Positions 14,867 to 23,310 of a stretch of DNA of 64,000 nucleotides are shown here, in pieces. Position 1 is the stretch's first letter, and every line of letters starts with the position of its first letter. Under the pieces are notes generated by a model. That model worked only from the letters and a program-made list of their open reading frames with translations, searched no databases and was not told where the DNA came from. The stretch comes from Moorella mulderi DSM 14980 (GTDB taxonomy: Bacteria; Bacillota; DSM-521; Neomoorellales; Neomoorellaceae), in contig NZ_LTBC01000012.1 in assembly GCF_001594015.1 (NCBI RefSeq), positions 1-64,000 of the forward strand, read 5' to 3'. The position numbers and the translations under genes were made by a program.

Positions 14867-16701
14867 AAATAAAATTCCGCCATGTCATTTTGTTGCTCCT
14901 GGTTTTATTGGACCTAATATTGGCCCCGTTGGTGTTAAAGTTGCCCTTATTCATGAAAGCCCACGGCATTAAGCCCGGCCTGGAAGCCTGGAAGAAAGAA
15001 ATCCTGGCTCACCCCCTGGCCGGGCCGGCAATATTGGTGCAGGATGAAAAGATGCGTAACACCTGGATCTGGCTGCAGCCCGCTTATGGAGCTGCAGCCC
15101 TTTCTATTTTGTGGCCGGCTACCAGGAGGAAAAGTAAGGCAAAAGATGATATAGGCGGCCCGGAGGCGGCCGGCCAGGGCCAGCACGGCACAGCCCGGTG
15201 GCGGACGAGGAAAGAGATCGCCACCACTTTGACCCCCTGGGATCTAACCGGCAAATCTTCGGGCGGCTTCGTGGTAGGGGCGGAAGAGGGGAAGGGGTTT
15301 ACCGCCTGGCTGGATGCTGGTGATACCCACTGCCTGGTCATCGGGGCCACCCGGAGCGGCAAGTCCCGGCGGATCATCATGCCCACCATCTGGGCACTGG
15401 CCGGGGCCGGGCAATCCATGCTGGTCACCGACCCCAAGGGCGAGCTTTATGCCATGGCGGCGGGATATCTCAGGCGGCAGGGGTATTCCGTCGTCCTGAT
15501 AGATCTGCGCCAGCCCTTAAGGGGCAACCGCTGGAACCCCCTGGAGCCGGTGAGCAAGGCCCTCCGGGAGGGGAATATCCCGGCCGCCAGCCAGGCGGCC
15601 TGGGATATAGGCAACATCGTCACCCACCAGCAGCCCCACTACGGGGACAGCATCTGGCCCCAGGCCCAGGAGAGCCTGACGGCGGCTTTAGCCCTGGCGG
15701 TAGCGGACCAGGCCCTCGAAGGAACCAAGCACCTGGCCAGCGCCTATGCCCTGCTGACGGAACTGGGCAGCGGCGGCGGAGAAAAGCTGGACGAATACTT
15801 CCGGCGTTTTCCCCAGGGCCACCCGGCCCGGGCGGCCTACGGCGTGGCGGCCCTGTCCGAAGACAGGCTCAGGAGCTCCATATTTACTGGAACGGCGGCG
15901 CAACTAAGGCTCTGGGCCGACCCGGAGGTAGCCTGGCTGACGGCAGTACAGGATCACGACATAACAATCCTCGGGCTGGAAAAAGCAGCGGTGTTCCTGG
16001 TTGTGCCCGACGAGAGGAGCACCAGGAACGTCCTGGCCACCCTGTACATCAGCCAGGTTTACCAGGCCCTGGTGGATACCGCCTATAGATGCGGCGGCAG
16101 GCTCCCGGTCCGGGTTAATTTCCTCCTGGACGAGATAGGAAACCTACCTCCTGTACCTGATTTTGACCATCGGCTCACGGTTGCGGCCGGGCGGGGGATG
16201 CGTTTCCTCCTGGCCGTCCAGGACCTGGCCCAATTGAAGGCCAAGTACAAAGAAGCGGCCGGGACCATCACCGGCAACTGCGCCACCTGGGTTTATTTGT
16301 CCACGACGAACGAAGAAACCGCCAAAATTGTTTCAGCCATGACGGGCCAATATACGGTACGGACGGAAAGCTACTCCAGCCAGGTAAGGACCACCGATTA
16401 TTCCCATGGTACCACCGAGGGTCTGACCGGCAGGCCTTTGCTCCTACCGGACGAGGTGCGGCGCTGGCCAAAGGGATGGGCTTTAATTCTCCAGGCCAGG
16501 GAAAACCCGGCTCGATTGCCCTTGCTGGACCTCTCGGCCTGGCCCATTGCTGGCGATTTAACGCCTGCCGCTACAGAAAAACCTGATCAGGGGGTGATAA
16601 CGGCCCCGCCGGTGTGGTTACCCGGGCCGACGGCGGGGAGGCAAGAGGCCGTTACAGTTGAGCCCGGGGACAATGACGCAGATGTTATCTCTAATCTCTA
16701 A
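14863..16701 (+). CDS. VirD4/TraG-type coupling ATPase
   Basis: A 612-residue type IV coupling protein. Two hydrophobic segments near the N-terminus (residues ~8-30 and ~70-86) anchor it in the membrane. Walker A is IGATRSGKS (residues ~160-168) and Walker B is VNFLLDEIGNLP (near residue 420). The GTG start overlaps the relaxase stop by 4 bases. It links the relaxase-DNA complex to the secretion channel. The length and motif layout are standard for Firmicute ICEs. Confidence 0.92.
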   Translation: MKIKFRHVILLLLVLLDLILAPLVLKLPLFMKAHGIKPGLEAWKKEILAHPLAGPAILVQDEKMRNTWIWLQPAYGAAALSILWPATRRKSKAKDDIGGPEAAGQGQHGTARWRTRKEIATTLTPWDLTGKSSGGFVVGAEEGKGFTAWLDAGDTHCLVIGATRSGKSRRIIMPTIWALAGAGQSMLVTDPKGELYAMAAGYLRRQGYSVVLIDLRQPLRGNRWNPLEPVSKALREGNIPAASQAAWDIGNIVTHQQPHYGDSIWPQAQESLTAALALAVADQALEGTKHLASAYALLTELGSGGGEKLDEYFRRFPQGHPARAAYGVAALSEDRLRSSIFTGTAAQLRLWADPEVAWLTAVQDHDITILGLEKAAVFLVVPDERSTRNVLATLYISQVYQALVDTAYRCGGRLPVRVNFLLDEIGNLPPVPDFDHRLTVAAGRGMRFLLAVQDLAQLKAKYKEAAGTITGNCATWVYLSTTNEETAKIVSAMTGQYTVRTESYSSQVRTTDYSHGTTEGLTGRPLLLPDEVRRWPKGWALILQARENPARLPLLDLSAWPIAGDLTPAATEKPDQGVITAPPVWLPGPTAGRQEAVTVEPGDNDADVISNL

Positions 16702-16718
16702 AAGGGGGACGAGAAACC

Positions 16719-17066
16719 ATGTTGGAAAAGCTTGCCGGTGTCCTAAAGAAAGCCGGCCCGTATGTGCCCGTCATCCTGCTTGCCTTTGCCAAAGCCGCCT
16801 TTGCCGCCACCAGCGGCGGTCAGCCCCAGATTGTCACCGGGGCCATCAACCTCTTGAATGACGCCACTTCCTGGCTGTTAGGCATTATCCCCGCTGGGTC
16901 TGGTGCCGCAATCGGCTACCACGCCCTGATGAAACAGATGAGTGACGGCGATCCGGCTACGGCCGCTGCCCACAACCGGGCTATGCGCAACGTGCTTATT
17001 GGCGGCGCAATTGGTGAATCAGCGGTAGGCATTACCAAGGTCTTTTTAAGCTATTTCCAGGGTTAG
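16719..17066 (+). CDS. Small membrane protein, VirB2/TrbC-pilin-like
   Basis: A 115-residue protein (ATG 16719, AAAGGGGGACGAG upstream). It has an N-terminal hydrophobic segment ending in AAFAATSGG that looks like a signal peptide cleavage site, then two further hydrophobic helices. The size and topology match VirB2/TrbC-type conjugative pilins. It lies between the coupling protein and the VirB6-like protein. The assignment is by position and topology only. Confidence 0.65.
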   Translation: MLEKLAGVLKKAGPYVPVILLAFAKAAFAATSGGQPQIVTGAINLLNDATSWLLGIIPAGSGAAIGYHALMKQMSDGDPATAAAHNRAMRNVLIGGAIGESAVGITKVFLSYFQG

Positions 17067-17077
17067 GTTTATATAGC

Positions 17078-17102
17078 GCAGGCCCGGTATTGCCGGGCCT
17101 GC
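17078..17102 (+). terminator. Hairpin between pilin-like and VirB6-like genes
   Basis: GCAGGCCCGG and CCGGGCCTGC form a perfect 10-bp stem with loop TATTG. Only a short mixed pyrimidine tract follows, so it may be an attenuator or a 3'-end stabiliser giving higher expression of the pilin-like gene. Confidence 0.6.
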
Positions 17103-17128
17103 TCCCTTTATGGGGGAGGGAAAGAATT

Positions 17129-17989
17129 TTGGATGTAATCGCTAACCTGATTATCAATGCTATCAACAAGTTCCTGGCCGGCATCATGGAGAACGCCCTT
17201 ACCACCTTCGCCGCCTTTGCTGGCAACGAGATGGCCCTGGCGCTGCAGATTTTAGACTCGGTATATGTCCAGAGTGCCGTCCACCTGGCCCAGGCGGTGG
17301 CCGGGAGCCTGCTGGCCGTTAAGGTGGGAGCAGAAGCATTGCAGGTCTACATCCTGCACACCCACGGCGACCCGGGGGCAGACCCTGGGGGGCTGTTGAA
17401 GCGCACCGCTATGGCCGCAGCCGTCATTGGGGCCGGGCCCTGGCTGGTGAAGACCGTCTACACCTGGGGCAACGATTTAGCTCAAAGCGTGGCCAGTCTT
17501 TCCTCGGTAAATCCCAACCCGGCCAACTTCATCGACACTATCGTTTCCGTGGGAACGACGCCCTTCTTGATCATGATTACCGCCATCATCGCTATCGTCA
17601 TCTGGGCCTTGATCCTCATCCAGACCGGCATCCGCGCGGTGGAGGTGGCCGCCCTGGCCGCCGTGGGACCGATTATGGCGGTGGGATTGACCCGGGCCGA
17701 CGAAGGGGTGGCGGCGGTGTGGTGGCGGGAATTAGTGGTCCTGTCCGGTTCCCAGGCCCTGCAGACCTTCATGATGAAGGGATTTCTCGCGACCATCATG
17801 ACTTTTACCTTTAACTCCGACGTGTTGAAGTTGTTCCTCCTGATCGGCTGGCTCTGGGTGGCCTTCAAGACTCCTGCCGTCCTGCGGCAGTTCGCCTACC
17901 ACACCGGCTTAGGAGGGGCCATGGGCCAGGCCGGCCAGGCGGCTGGGACCATGTATATCATGCGGCGCATGTTCATGAGGGGGGTATGA
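17129..17989 (+). CDS. VirB6/TrbL-like polytopic membrane protein
   Basis: A 286-residue protein from TTG 17129, with GGGGGAGGG eight bases upstream; an upstream in-frame ATG at 17090 falls inside a hairpin and is unlikely. At least five hydrophobic segments are visible, including FLIMITAIIAIVIWALILI and a C-terminal LFLLIGWLWVAF. Topology and gene position correspond to VirB6/TrbL inner-membrane channel proteins. The C-terminus is positively charged (MRRMFMRGV). Confidence 0.78.
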   Translation: MDVIANLIINAINKFLAGIMENALTTFAAFAGNEMALALQILDSVYVQSAVHLAQAVAGSLLAVKVGAEALQVYILHTHGDPGADPGGLLKRTAMAAAVIGAGPWLVKTVYTWGNDLAQSVASLSSVNPNPANFIDTIVSVGTTPFLIMITAIIAIVIWALILIQTGIRAVEVAALAAVGPIMAVGLTRADEGVAAVWWRELVVLSGSQALQTFMMKGFLATIMTFTFNSDVLKLFLLIGWLWVAFKTPAVLRQFAYHTGLGGAMGQAGQAAGTMYIMRRMFMRGV

Positions 17990-17992
17990 GGT

Positions 17993-18286
17993 TTGTACCT
18001 GATACCACGCAACGTCACGGCTAGATTTGAGTTTTTCCCCGGCTTCGGGTGGTTTGAGCTGGCGGCAGTAGTTGCCGGGGCTTTAGTGGGTTTGGCGTTG
18101 TTTTTCCTTTCCGGCCTGTTTACCAAATCCGTAGTCCGCTTTGTCCTCTTCGTCCTGCCGCCGGGATTGGCCTTCTTCGTCACCAAACAGGGGCCTAACG
18201 GCCAGAGCCTCCTGGACCTGATCCAACAGTGGCGGCGCTGGTCCATGGCCCAGCGGCGTTACCTTTACGTGGGAAAGAGCAAGTAA
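17993..18286 (+). CDS. PrgI-family (VirB3-like) membrane protein
   Basis: A 97-residue protein starting at TTG 17993, three bases after the VirB6-like stop. It has a soluble N-terminus containing IPRNVTARFEFFPGFGWFE, then two close hydrophobic helices and a basic tail, the layout of PrgI proteins in Gram-positive type IV secretion systems. PrgI/VirB3-like proteins are usually encoded just before VirB4; here about 1 kb separates them (see the antisense gene at 18482-19210). Confidence 0.78.
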   Translation: MYLIPRNVTARFEFFPGFGWFELAAVVAGALVGLALFFLSGLFTKSVVRFVLFVLPPGLAFFVTKQGPNGQSLLDLIQQWRRWSMAQRRYLYVGKSK

Positions 18287-18312
18287 ATGTCAGACCAAGA
18301 TTATGGGGGATT

Positions 18313-18537
18313 ATGTCCGATAGCAGTGATGGGATTTTTAAATTAAAGGGGGAGAGGATTTTGTCTGATGTTAAAAGACGCTTGGTTTTACTAAGATGGA
18401 TAGTATATTCTTTATTAATAGCATTGAGTGCTCCTGTTTTATTGTGGGTTGGTCTAAGAATTTTAGCTGTTATGGTTTCGCTTATGGCAATGATATCGAT
18501 TTTAACAGTATCCATTTTACTAGTATTGAGACTATGA
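18313..18537 (+). CDS. Small two-helix membrane protein
   Basis: A 74-residue frame from ATG 18313 with TGGGGGATT upstream. A charged N-terminus (SDVKRRL) is followed by two hydrophobic helices. It is AT-rich like the antisense gene whose 3' end it overlaps by 56 bases, and unlike the GC-rich transfer genes on both sides. It could be an operon member, a partner of the antisense metallopeptidase, or a chance frame. Confidence 0.4.
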   Translation: MSDSSDGIFKLKGERILSDVKRRLVLLRWIVYSLLIALSAPVLLWVGLRILAVMVSLMAMISILTVSILLVLRL

Positions 18538-19210
18538 TAAATGCAATGGTTAACCTAAGGATGATAGCCATTTCCATGAGTATATACCACGTGGCTGTTA
18601 TTTTTATTTTACGCTCTGCAAACGCCAAAAACTCTTTAATACTCTCTTCATCAAGCTTTTTGTGCATAAGATATATTTTACTTAAAAAAAGGGAACTAAT
18701 TACTGCATTAACTTCTTGTGGGATACTTCCGGCAGTAGACATAATAAAACAAATAAAAGCAATGGTTATAGTATGAGAAGATAGACCCCATATAAAGATA
18801 GCTGGAACTAGTGCCACCAAAGGTATAATTGTACCAATTTTTAATACAGAAAGGAGCACCCAATAACCCTGAGACTGCAATGTATGGGCAAATTCATGGG
18901 ACCCATCAATGATGGATTCTGCAGTATTGTTCTCCAGGGATTTTCCAAATTCTAAACGTCTATTTATGATAACAAAGCGGGCCCCAACGCTTCTTTCTTT
19001 TTTTACTAATTTAAACGGTTTGTGAGGGATAATGGATTGCAAGAATTTTATGCAATCAATACCATTAACACCTAACTTAGAGAGGGTTGTTTTCATTGTC
19101 TCTTTAGTATTTAGTGTTTCTTTAGCCAAGCTGGACCGAGACGTTAAAAAATTAAGGACAACGGATAAAAGAAAAAGGGAAATTATCAGAAATAAAAAGG
19201 TGATATCCAT
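18482..19210 (-). CDS. Membrane zinc metallopeptidase (YugP-like), antisense in the transfer operon
   Basis: A 242-residue protein with an N-terminal hydrophobic helix, a soluble domain with IIDGSHEFAHTLQSQGYW (HExxH, near residue 105) and three further hydrophobic segments. This matches the topology of YugP-type neutral zinc metallopeptidases, in which the HExxH lies between membrane helices. The gene is markedly AT-rich and runs opposite to the transfer operon, separating the PrgI-like gene from the VirB4 genes. It looks like later-inserted cargo. The substrate is unknown; entry exclusion or envelope modification are guesses. Confidence 0.68.
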   Translation of the reverse strand: MDITFLFLIISLFLLSVVLNFLTSRSSLAKETLNTKETMKTTLSKLGVNGIDCIKFLQSIIPHKPFKLVKKERSVGARFVIINRRLEFGKSLENNTAESIIDGSHEFAHTLQSQGYWVLLSVLKIGTIIPLVALVPAIFIWGLSSHTITIAFICFIMSTAGSIPQEVNAVISSLFLSKIYLMHKKLDEESIKEFLAFAERKIKITATWYILMEMAIILRLTIAFIIVSILVKWILLKSISLP

Positions 19211-19319
19211 GATAGTACCTCCAAATAGAAAATCGCTACAAAGTAAAACTCAGAGGATAACTGATTGCTATTTCTATTCTTTATGGGTTTTTCCTGCAAA
19301 TTGAAGGGAGAGTGAGTAT

Positions 19320-19949
19320 ATGGTTTTTAAATTATCGGGAAAAAAGAAACCTGCCAAACAGCAGCAGGTTGACCAGGCGGCGGCCCGGAAGGCGGTTCAG
19401 GACTGGCTGCCCTGGAAGGACATCGCCGGCGGGGTGATAACCAGGAAAGACGGCCAGGTGGTGGCCGTATTGAAGGTTGAGCCCTTCAACCTGGCCCTTA
19501 AATCGGAGAATGAGAAGATGCGCGTCATTACCGCTGTCCACGAAGCCTTGAACGGCCAGCGGGAGGCCTTCCAAATCCTTTCCCTGGGCCGGCCGGTGGA
19601 CCTGGACGCCTACCTGCGGGGCCTGCAGGACCTGGCCCGGGAGACTGGCAACCTGGCGCGGAAGAAGCTCCTGCAGGAGTACACCCGTTATGTGGCCACC
19701 CTGGTGGCCAGCGGGGAAGCGCTGGAAAGAAGATATTACATTTTGCTTCCGGGGAAGGAGCAGGTAGAAGTCCTGCAAAGGGCGCATGAACTGGCAAGCA
19801 ACCTGGAACGGTCTGGCTTAAAGGTTAGGGTATGCAGCGACCAGGAGATCATCGACCTGGTCTTTGTTTTTACCCATCCCGCCCAGGCGGCCTTCGAGCG
19901 GCCGCCAATACCAGGGCCGTATCTAGCGCCCCAGGTGAAAGGAGCTTAG
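19320..19949 (+). CDS. VirB4 N-terminal-like protein
   Basis: A 209-residue protein (ATG 19320, AAGGGAGAG upstream). The segment LPWKDIAGGVITRKDGQVVAVLKVEPFNLALKSENEKMRVI is typical of the extreme N-terminal part of VirB4/TraC ATPases ('dGi...kdg.yv.vl.v.p.nf.l.s..E'). The ATP-binding part is encoded by the next gene, which starts four bases later. In many systems these two parts are one protein of ~800 residues, so here VirB4 appears split. Confidence 0.7.
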   Translation: MVFKLSGKKKPAKQQQVDQAAARKAVQDWLPWKDIAGGVITRKDGQVVAVLKVEPFNLALKSENEKMRVITAVHEALNGQREAFQILSLGRPVDLDAYLRGLQDLARETGNLARKKLLQEYTRYVATLVASGEALERRYYILLPGKEQVEVLQRAHELASNLERSGLKVRVCSDQEIIDLVFVFTHPAQAAFERPPIPGPYLAPQVKGA

Positions 19950-19953
19950 ACGT

Positions 19954-21753
19954 ATGGCGAGGAGCAAAAACACGACAACAACCGGGGGCCTGACCGGCCT
20001 GCTGGATGTCCTCTCCCCCCAGGCCCTGGACTTCGGGGCGAGACAAATAACATTCGGTGAGCAGATGGCCAGGGTGTTGGTCATAACTGATTATCCCCCG
20101 CGGGTAGGGCCGGCCTGGCTGGCCCGGGTGGCCGGGCTGCCGGGGGTGGTGGCCTCCATCCACGTGACCCCTACCGACCCGGCGAACCTGGTGCTTTCCA
20201 TCAACCGGGCCATCGGCGAGTACACCGGCCGGTTGGAGCTGGGCGGCAACGCCCTGGTGATGCAGCGCACCGAGCAGGCCCTTAAGGACGCCCAGGAGCT
20301 GCTGAGAAAGATTGACCAGGAACAGCAGCAGGTTTTCTACGTGACCGTCATCCTCCTGGTCCTGGCCCCGGACCAGGAAGCCCTGGACCGGAGGACCAGG
20401 CAGGTGGAAGCGGCCCTGGCCGCCGCTGGGATGCGGGGAAGGGTGGCCGTCTTCCGGCAGGAAGAAGGCTTGAAGGCGGCTGGCCCCTGGGCGGTGCTGC
20501 CCCCCGGCATCAGGGACGCCGGGGCGAGAAATATGCCGGCGGAGACGGTGGCCGCCAGTTTTCCTTTTACAGCCAGCGGCATCAACGACGGCAGCGGCGT
20601 GGTCCTGGGCCGCGACCGCGACGGGGGCCTGGTGCTGGTGGACATCTGGCAGCGTGGCGGGGACAGGACGAACTCCAACTGGACCGTTCTGGCCAAGCCC
20701 GGAGCCGGCAAATCCTTCGCCGTGAAGATGCTCATCTTGCGGGAACTGGCCCGGGGGGCCAGGGTGATCATCATCGACCCGGAACGGGAGTACCGGGAGA
20801 TGGCGCGCTTGCTTGACGGCGCCTGGATCAACTGCGCCGGGGGCAAGGGGCGCATCAACCCCCTGCAGGTACGGCCCGTGCCCGTTGAGGACGAAGAAGG
20901 GGAAGAAGAAAAGGCAACCGCCAGGGGCCCCCTGGCCCTGCACCTGCAGACCCTGCGGACCTTCTTTTCCCTCTACCTGCGGGATTTAAGCGACCTGGAG
21001 AGGGCGGCCCTGGAAGAAGCCCTGGTAGAGGTTTACCGCCGGGCGGGTATCGGCTGGCAGACCGACCCGGCCGTTATACCCCCGGAGGAGTGGCCCACCA
21101 CCAAGGAGCTTTACGCTTATGTCGCAGCCAGGGCGGGAGAAAGCCCGGATATTTACGGCCGCCTGGCGGTACTCCTGCGCCGGGCGGCGGAAGGGGCCGA
21201 CGCCTCTTTGTGGGCAGGGCCGACCACGGCATCTGCCGACAGCGACCTGATCATCCTGGATGTCCACGACCTGCAGAACGCCGATGATGCCGTCCGCCGG
21301 GCGCAGTATTTCAATGTCCTTTCTTTTGCGTGGCACCAAATTGAAAAGGACCGCCAGGAAAGGACCCTTTTGGTGGTGGATGAGGCGTGGCTTTTAGTGG
21401 ACCCCCAGACGCCCCAGGCCCTGGCTTTTCTGCGGGACACCTCGAAGCGCATTAGAAAATATATGGGCGGCCTGGTGGTCATCAGCCAGAATGTGGTGGA
21501 CTTCCTGGCCCCGGAAGTGGCCCGCCACGGCCAAGCGCTGCTTGATAACCCCACCTATAAGCTGCTACTGGCCCAGGGGGAAAAGGACCTGGAAGCCATC
21601 ACCGCTCTTATGAACCTCTCGGAAGCCGAGCACGATCTTTTGGCGTCAGCTAAACGCGGAGAGGGCCTGCTGGTGGCCGGGACCCAACGGGTGCAGGTAC
21701 GGATTGAAGCCGCGCCTTATGAAATGCCCTACCTGGTTGGGGGCGGTCAATGA
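19954..21753 (+). CDS. VirB4-type conjugation ATPase
   Basis: A 599-residue ATPase. Walker A is AKPGAGKSFAVK (near residue 246) and Walker B is TLLVVDEAWLL (near residue 471). The N-terminal ~200 residues (LSPQALDFGARQITFGEQMARVLVITDYPPRV) match the region preceding the ATPase core in VirB4/TraC. It energises assembly of the transfer channel at the inner membrane. Stop and next start overlap by 4 bases. Confidence 0.92.
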   Translation: MARSKNTTTTGGLTGLLDVLSPQALDFGARQITFGEQMARVLVITDYPPRVGPAWLARVAGLPGVVASIHVTPTDPANLVLSINRAIGEYTGRLELGGNALVMQRTEQALKDAQELLRKIDQEQQQVFYVTVILLVLAPDQEALDRRTRQVEAALAAAGMRGRVAVFRQEEGLKAAGPWAVLPPGIRDAGARNMPAETVAASFPFTASGINDGSGVVLGRDRDGGLVLVDIWQRGGDRTNSNWTVLAKPGAGKSFAVKMLILRELARGARVIIIDPEREYREMARLLDGAWINCAGGKGRINPLQVRPVPVEDEEGEEEKATARGPLALHLQTLRTFFSLYLRDLSDLERAALEEALVEVYRRAGIGWQTDPAVIPPEEWPTTKELYAYVAARAGESPDIYGRLAVLLRRAAEGADASLWAGPTTASADSDLIILDVHDLQNADDAVRRAQYFNVLSFAWHQIEKDRQERTLLVVDEAWLLVDPQTPQALAFLRDTSKRIRKYMGGLVVISQNVVDFLAPEVARHGQALLDNPTYKLLLAQGEKDLEAITALMNLSEAEHDLLASAKRGEGLLVAGTQRVQVRIEAAPYEMPYLVGGGQ

Positions 21754-22703
21754 TGGCCTCCCCTGCAGGACTGGTTGTCCGGGTGGTCCTGGCCTTCCTG
21801 CCGGAGAAGCCGGAAAAAGCCCTGATGTGGGTACTGGCGATACTTTTTGCTCCAGTCGCCCTGCTGCTGTTTTTTTTCGCCGGGCCGATTACCATATGGG
21901 AACGGGTGCCCATCGTCACCCCTTCCCAGGCCCAGATGTACGTGGACGCGGCCAAAAAGGTGAGCGACAGCACTAAGTCCCCTTGCGACCCCGGGGTTAC
22001 GGTGGACTGGCAGCCCCTGCTGGCCATCGACGCCGTGCGGCTGGACCAGGACTTCCGCAAGGCCAATCCGGGCAGGGCGGAAGAGCTGGCCCGGATGTTC
22101 ATCGAAGAGTCCGGGAGCTGCGAAGTCTGCGACGGCGGCGACCCGCCGAGCTGTACCAGCTACCCGACCTACCGGCTGCGTTCCCTGGATGAAGTTCTTG
22201 ATGATTTAAGGTTTAACGTCAAGCAGCGGGAGAAGGTGAAGAACATCCTCCAGGTGGACCTTTCCTTCCTCCTGGGTACGGAGCCGGGAGTGCCGGATGG
22301 GTGGACGCCGGTGGAGGGCAATGTAAAGTGGCCCACGCCGGGCATTAACGCCATCACTTCACCTTTCGGCTACCGTATAGATCCGGTTAACGGCAATAGC
22401 AGCTTCCACACCGGAGTGGACATCGCCGCGCCCATGGGGACACCGGTCCATGCCGCCGCCGACGGAGTGGTGGTAGTGGCCGGGTGGATGGGGAACTTCG
22501 GTTATGCTGTCTACATCGAGCATGGCGACATGGTTACCATCTATGCCCACCTGTCCCAGATCGCCGTCCAGCGGGGACAGCAGGTTAGGGCGGGTGACGT
22601 GATCGCCTACAGCGGCAGCACGGGCAAGAGCACCGGGCCGCACCTGCATTTTGAGGTCAGGGTACACGGCCAGCCGGTCAACCCGATTAATTACTTTAAG
22701 TAA
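21750..22703 (+). CDS. Membrane-anchored M23 peptidoglycan peptidase
   Basis: A 317-residue protein with one N-terminal membrane helix (residues ~25-48), a linker containing cysteines (SGSCEVCDGGDPPSC) and a C-terminal LytM/M23 domain. The zinc motifs are FHTGVDIAAP (HxxxD) and GPHLHFEVRVHG (HxH). It should cleave cell-wall cross-links locally to let the transfer channel pass, the role of VirB1/PrgK-like hydrolases in Gram-positive systems, although those usually carry SLT and CHAP or NlpC domains instead. Confidence 0.88.
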   Translation: MMASPAGLVVRVVLAFLPEKPEKALMWVLAILFAPVALLLFFFAGPITIWERVPIVTPSQAQMYVDAAKKVSDSTKSPCDPGVTVDWQPLLAIDAVRLDQDFRKANPGRAEELARMFIEESGSCEVCDGGDPPSCTSYPTYRLRSLDEVLDDLRFNVKQREKVKNILQVDLSFLLGTEPGVPDGWTPVEGNVKWPTPGINAITSPFGYRIDPVNGNSSFHTGVDIAAPMGTPVHAAADGVVVVAGWMGNFGYAVYIEHGDMVTIYAHLSQIAVQRGQQVRAGDVIAYSGSTGKSTGPHLHFEVRVHGQPVNPINYFK

Positions 22704-22722
22704 ACGAATGGAGGGTGAGAAG

Positions 22723-23076
22723 ATGGATGAGGCCAGTAAATATGAGCATGCCGTCCAGGTTTATGCCGCCCACCTGGAGGCGGCAGACCTGGCCAGGAAA
22801 AACGCTGAAGTGGCCAGGCAGGCCCTGGCCCTGGCGGATCCGGGAAATCCGGCGCTAAGGGTGCCGCTGAAGGAATATACCCTGTTGCAGGCTCAGCCCC
22901 TTTTGCTGCTGGTGGAAATCCTTTTTGGCGTCGGGCGGGAGGTCCCCCGGCGGGCGATAACGCCGGAATTGGCCCTCCTGGTCGGGGCGGTGGCCGTGGG
23001 CCGGGGTGAAAGCCCCGCTCGGGTACTGGGCGTACTACAAAGGGTATTTGCTAGGTCTTTGGTAAGGGATAGCTAA
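22723..23076 (+). CDS. Hypothetical helical protein of the transfer operon
   Basis: A 117-residue protein from ATG 22723 (GGAGGGTGAG upstream; ATG 22708 would overlap the ribosome binding site). It is Ala- and Leu-rich and probably all-helical, with no signal or membrane segment. It ends ten bases before a strong bidirectional terminator, so it is the last gene of the transfer operon. I do not recognise a family. Confidence 0.65.
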   Translation: MDEASKYEHAVQVYAAHLEAADLARKNAEVARQALALADPGNPALRVPLKEYTLLQAQPLLLLVEILFGVGREVPRRAITPELALLVGAVAVGRGESPARVLGVLQRVFARSLVRDS

Positions 23077-23085
23077 AAAATATAG

Positions 23086-23116
23086 ATATACCCCCTCTAA
23101 TCTTGAGGGGGTATAT
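23086..23116. terminator. Bidirectional terminator
   Basis: ATATACCCCCTC and GAGGGGGTATAT form a perfect 12-bp stem with a 7-nt loop, with AT-rich flanks on both sides. It separates the transfer operon from the convergent PIN operon. Confidence 0.85.
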
Positions 23117-23127
23117 CATATTGGCCT

Positions 23128-23307
23128 TTATAAGCTTACTTTCTGTAGTGATTTTTTTACGACTGCAGGTTTGGTAAGTCTTTCCGGGTTTTTGTTTTGT
23201 TCTTCGCGGATGAATTTAAAAAATCTATCCATATCACCTTGACATTTTTCTAGAATTAGTTCACGTGTCTTTCTTACTTCATTCACAATGGGATCATCGT
23301 AGGCCAT
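23128..23307 (-). CDS. Small partner of the PIN-domain gene
   Basis: A 59-residue charged, helical protein (MAYDDPIVNEVRKTRELILE...). ATG 23307 follows GGGGAGG. The gene starts three bases after the PIN-domain stop. The segment VRKTRELILEKCQGDMDRFFKFIREEQ resembles short partner proteins encoded next to VapC-type toxins. It is probably the antitoxin or a regulatory partner, although antitoxins more often precede the toxin. Confidence 0.7.
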   Translation of the reverse strand: MAYDDPIVNEVRKTRELILEKCQGDMDRFFKFIREEQNKNPERLTKPAVVKKSLQKVSL

Positions 23308-23310
23308 AAC

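Noticed and set aside
14284-14969. Long antisense frames over the end of the relaxase gene
   Set aside because: Shadow frames of high-GC coding DNA, Arg/Ser/Pro-rich and lacking start signals, while the relaxase frame is intact.
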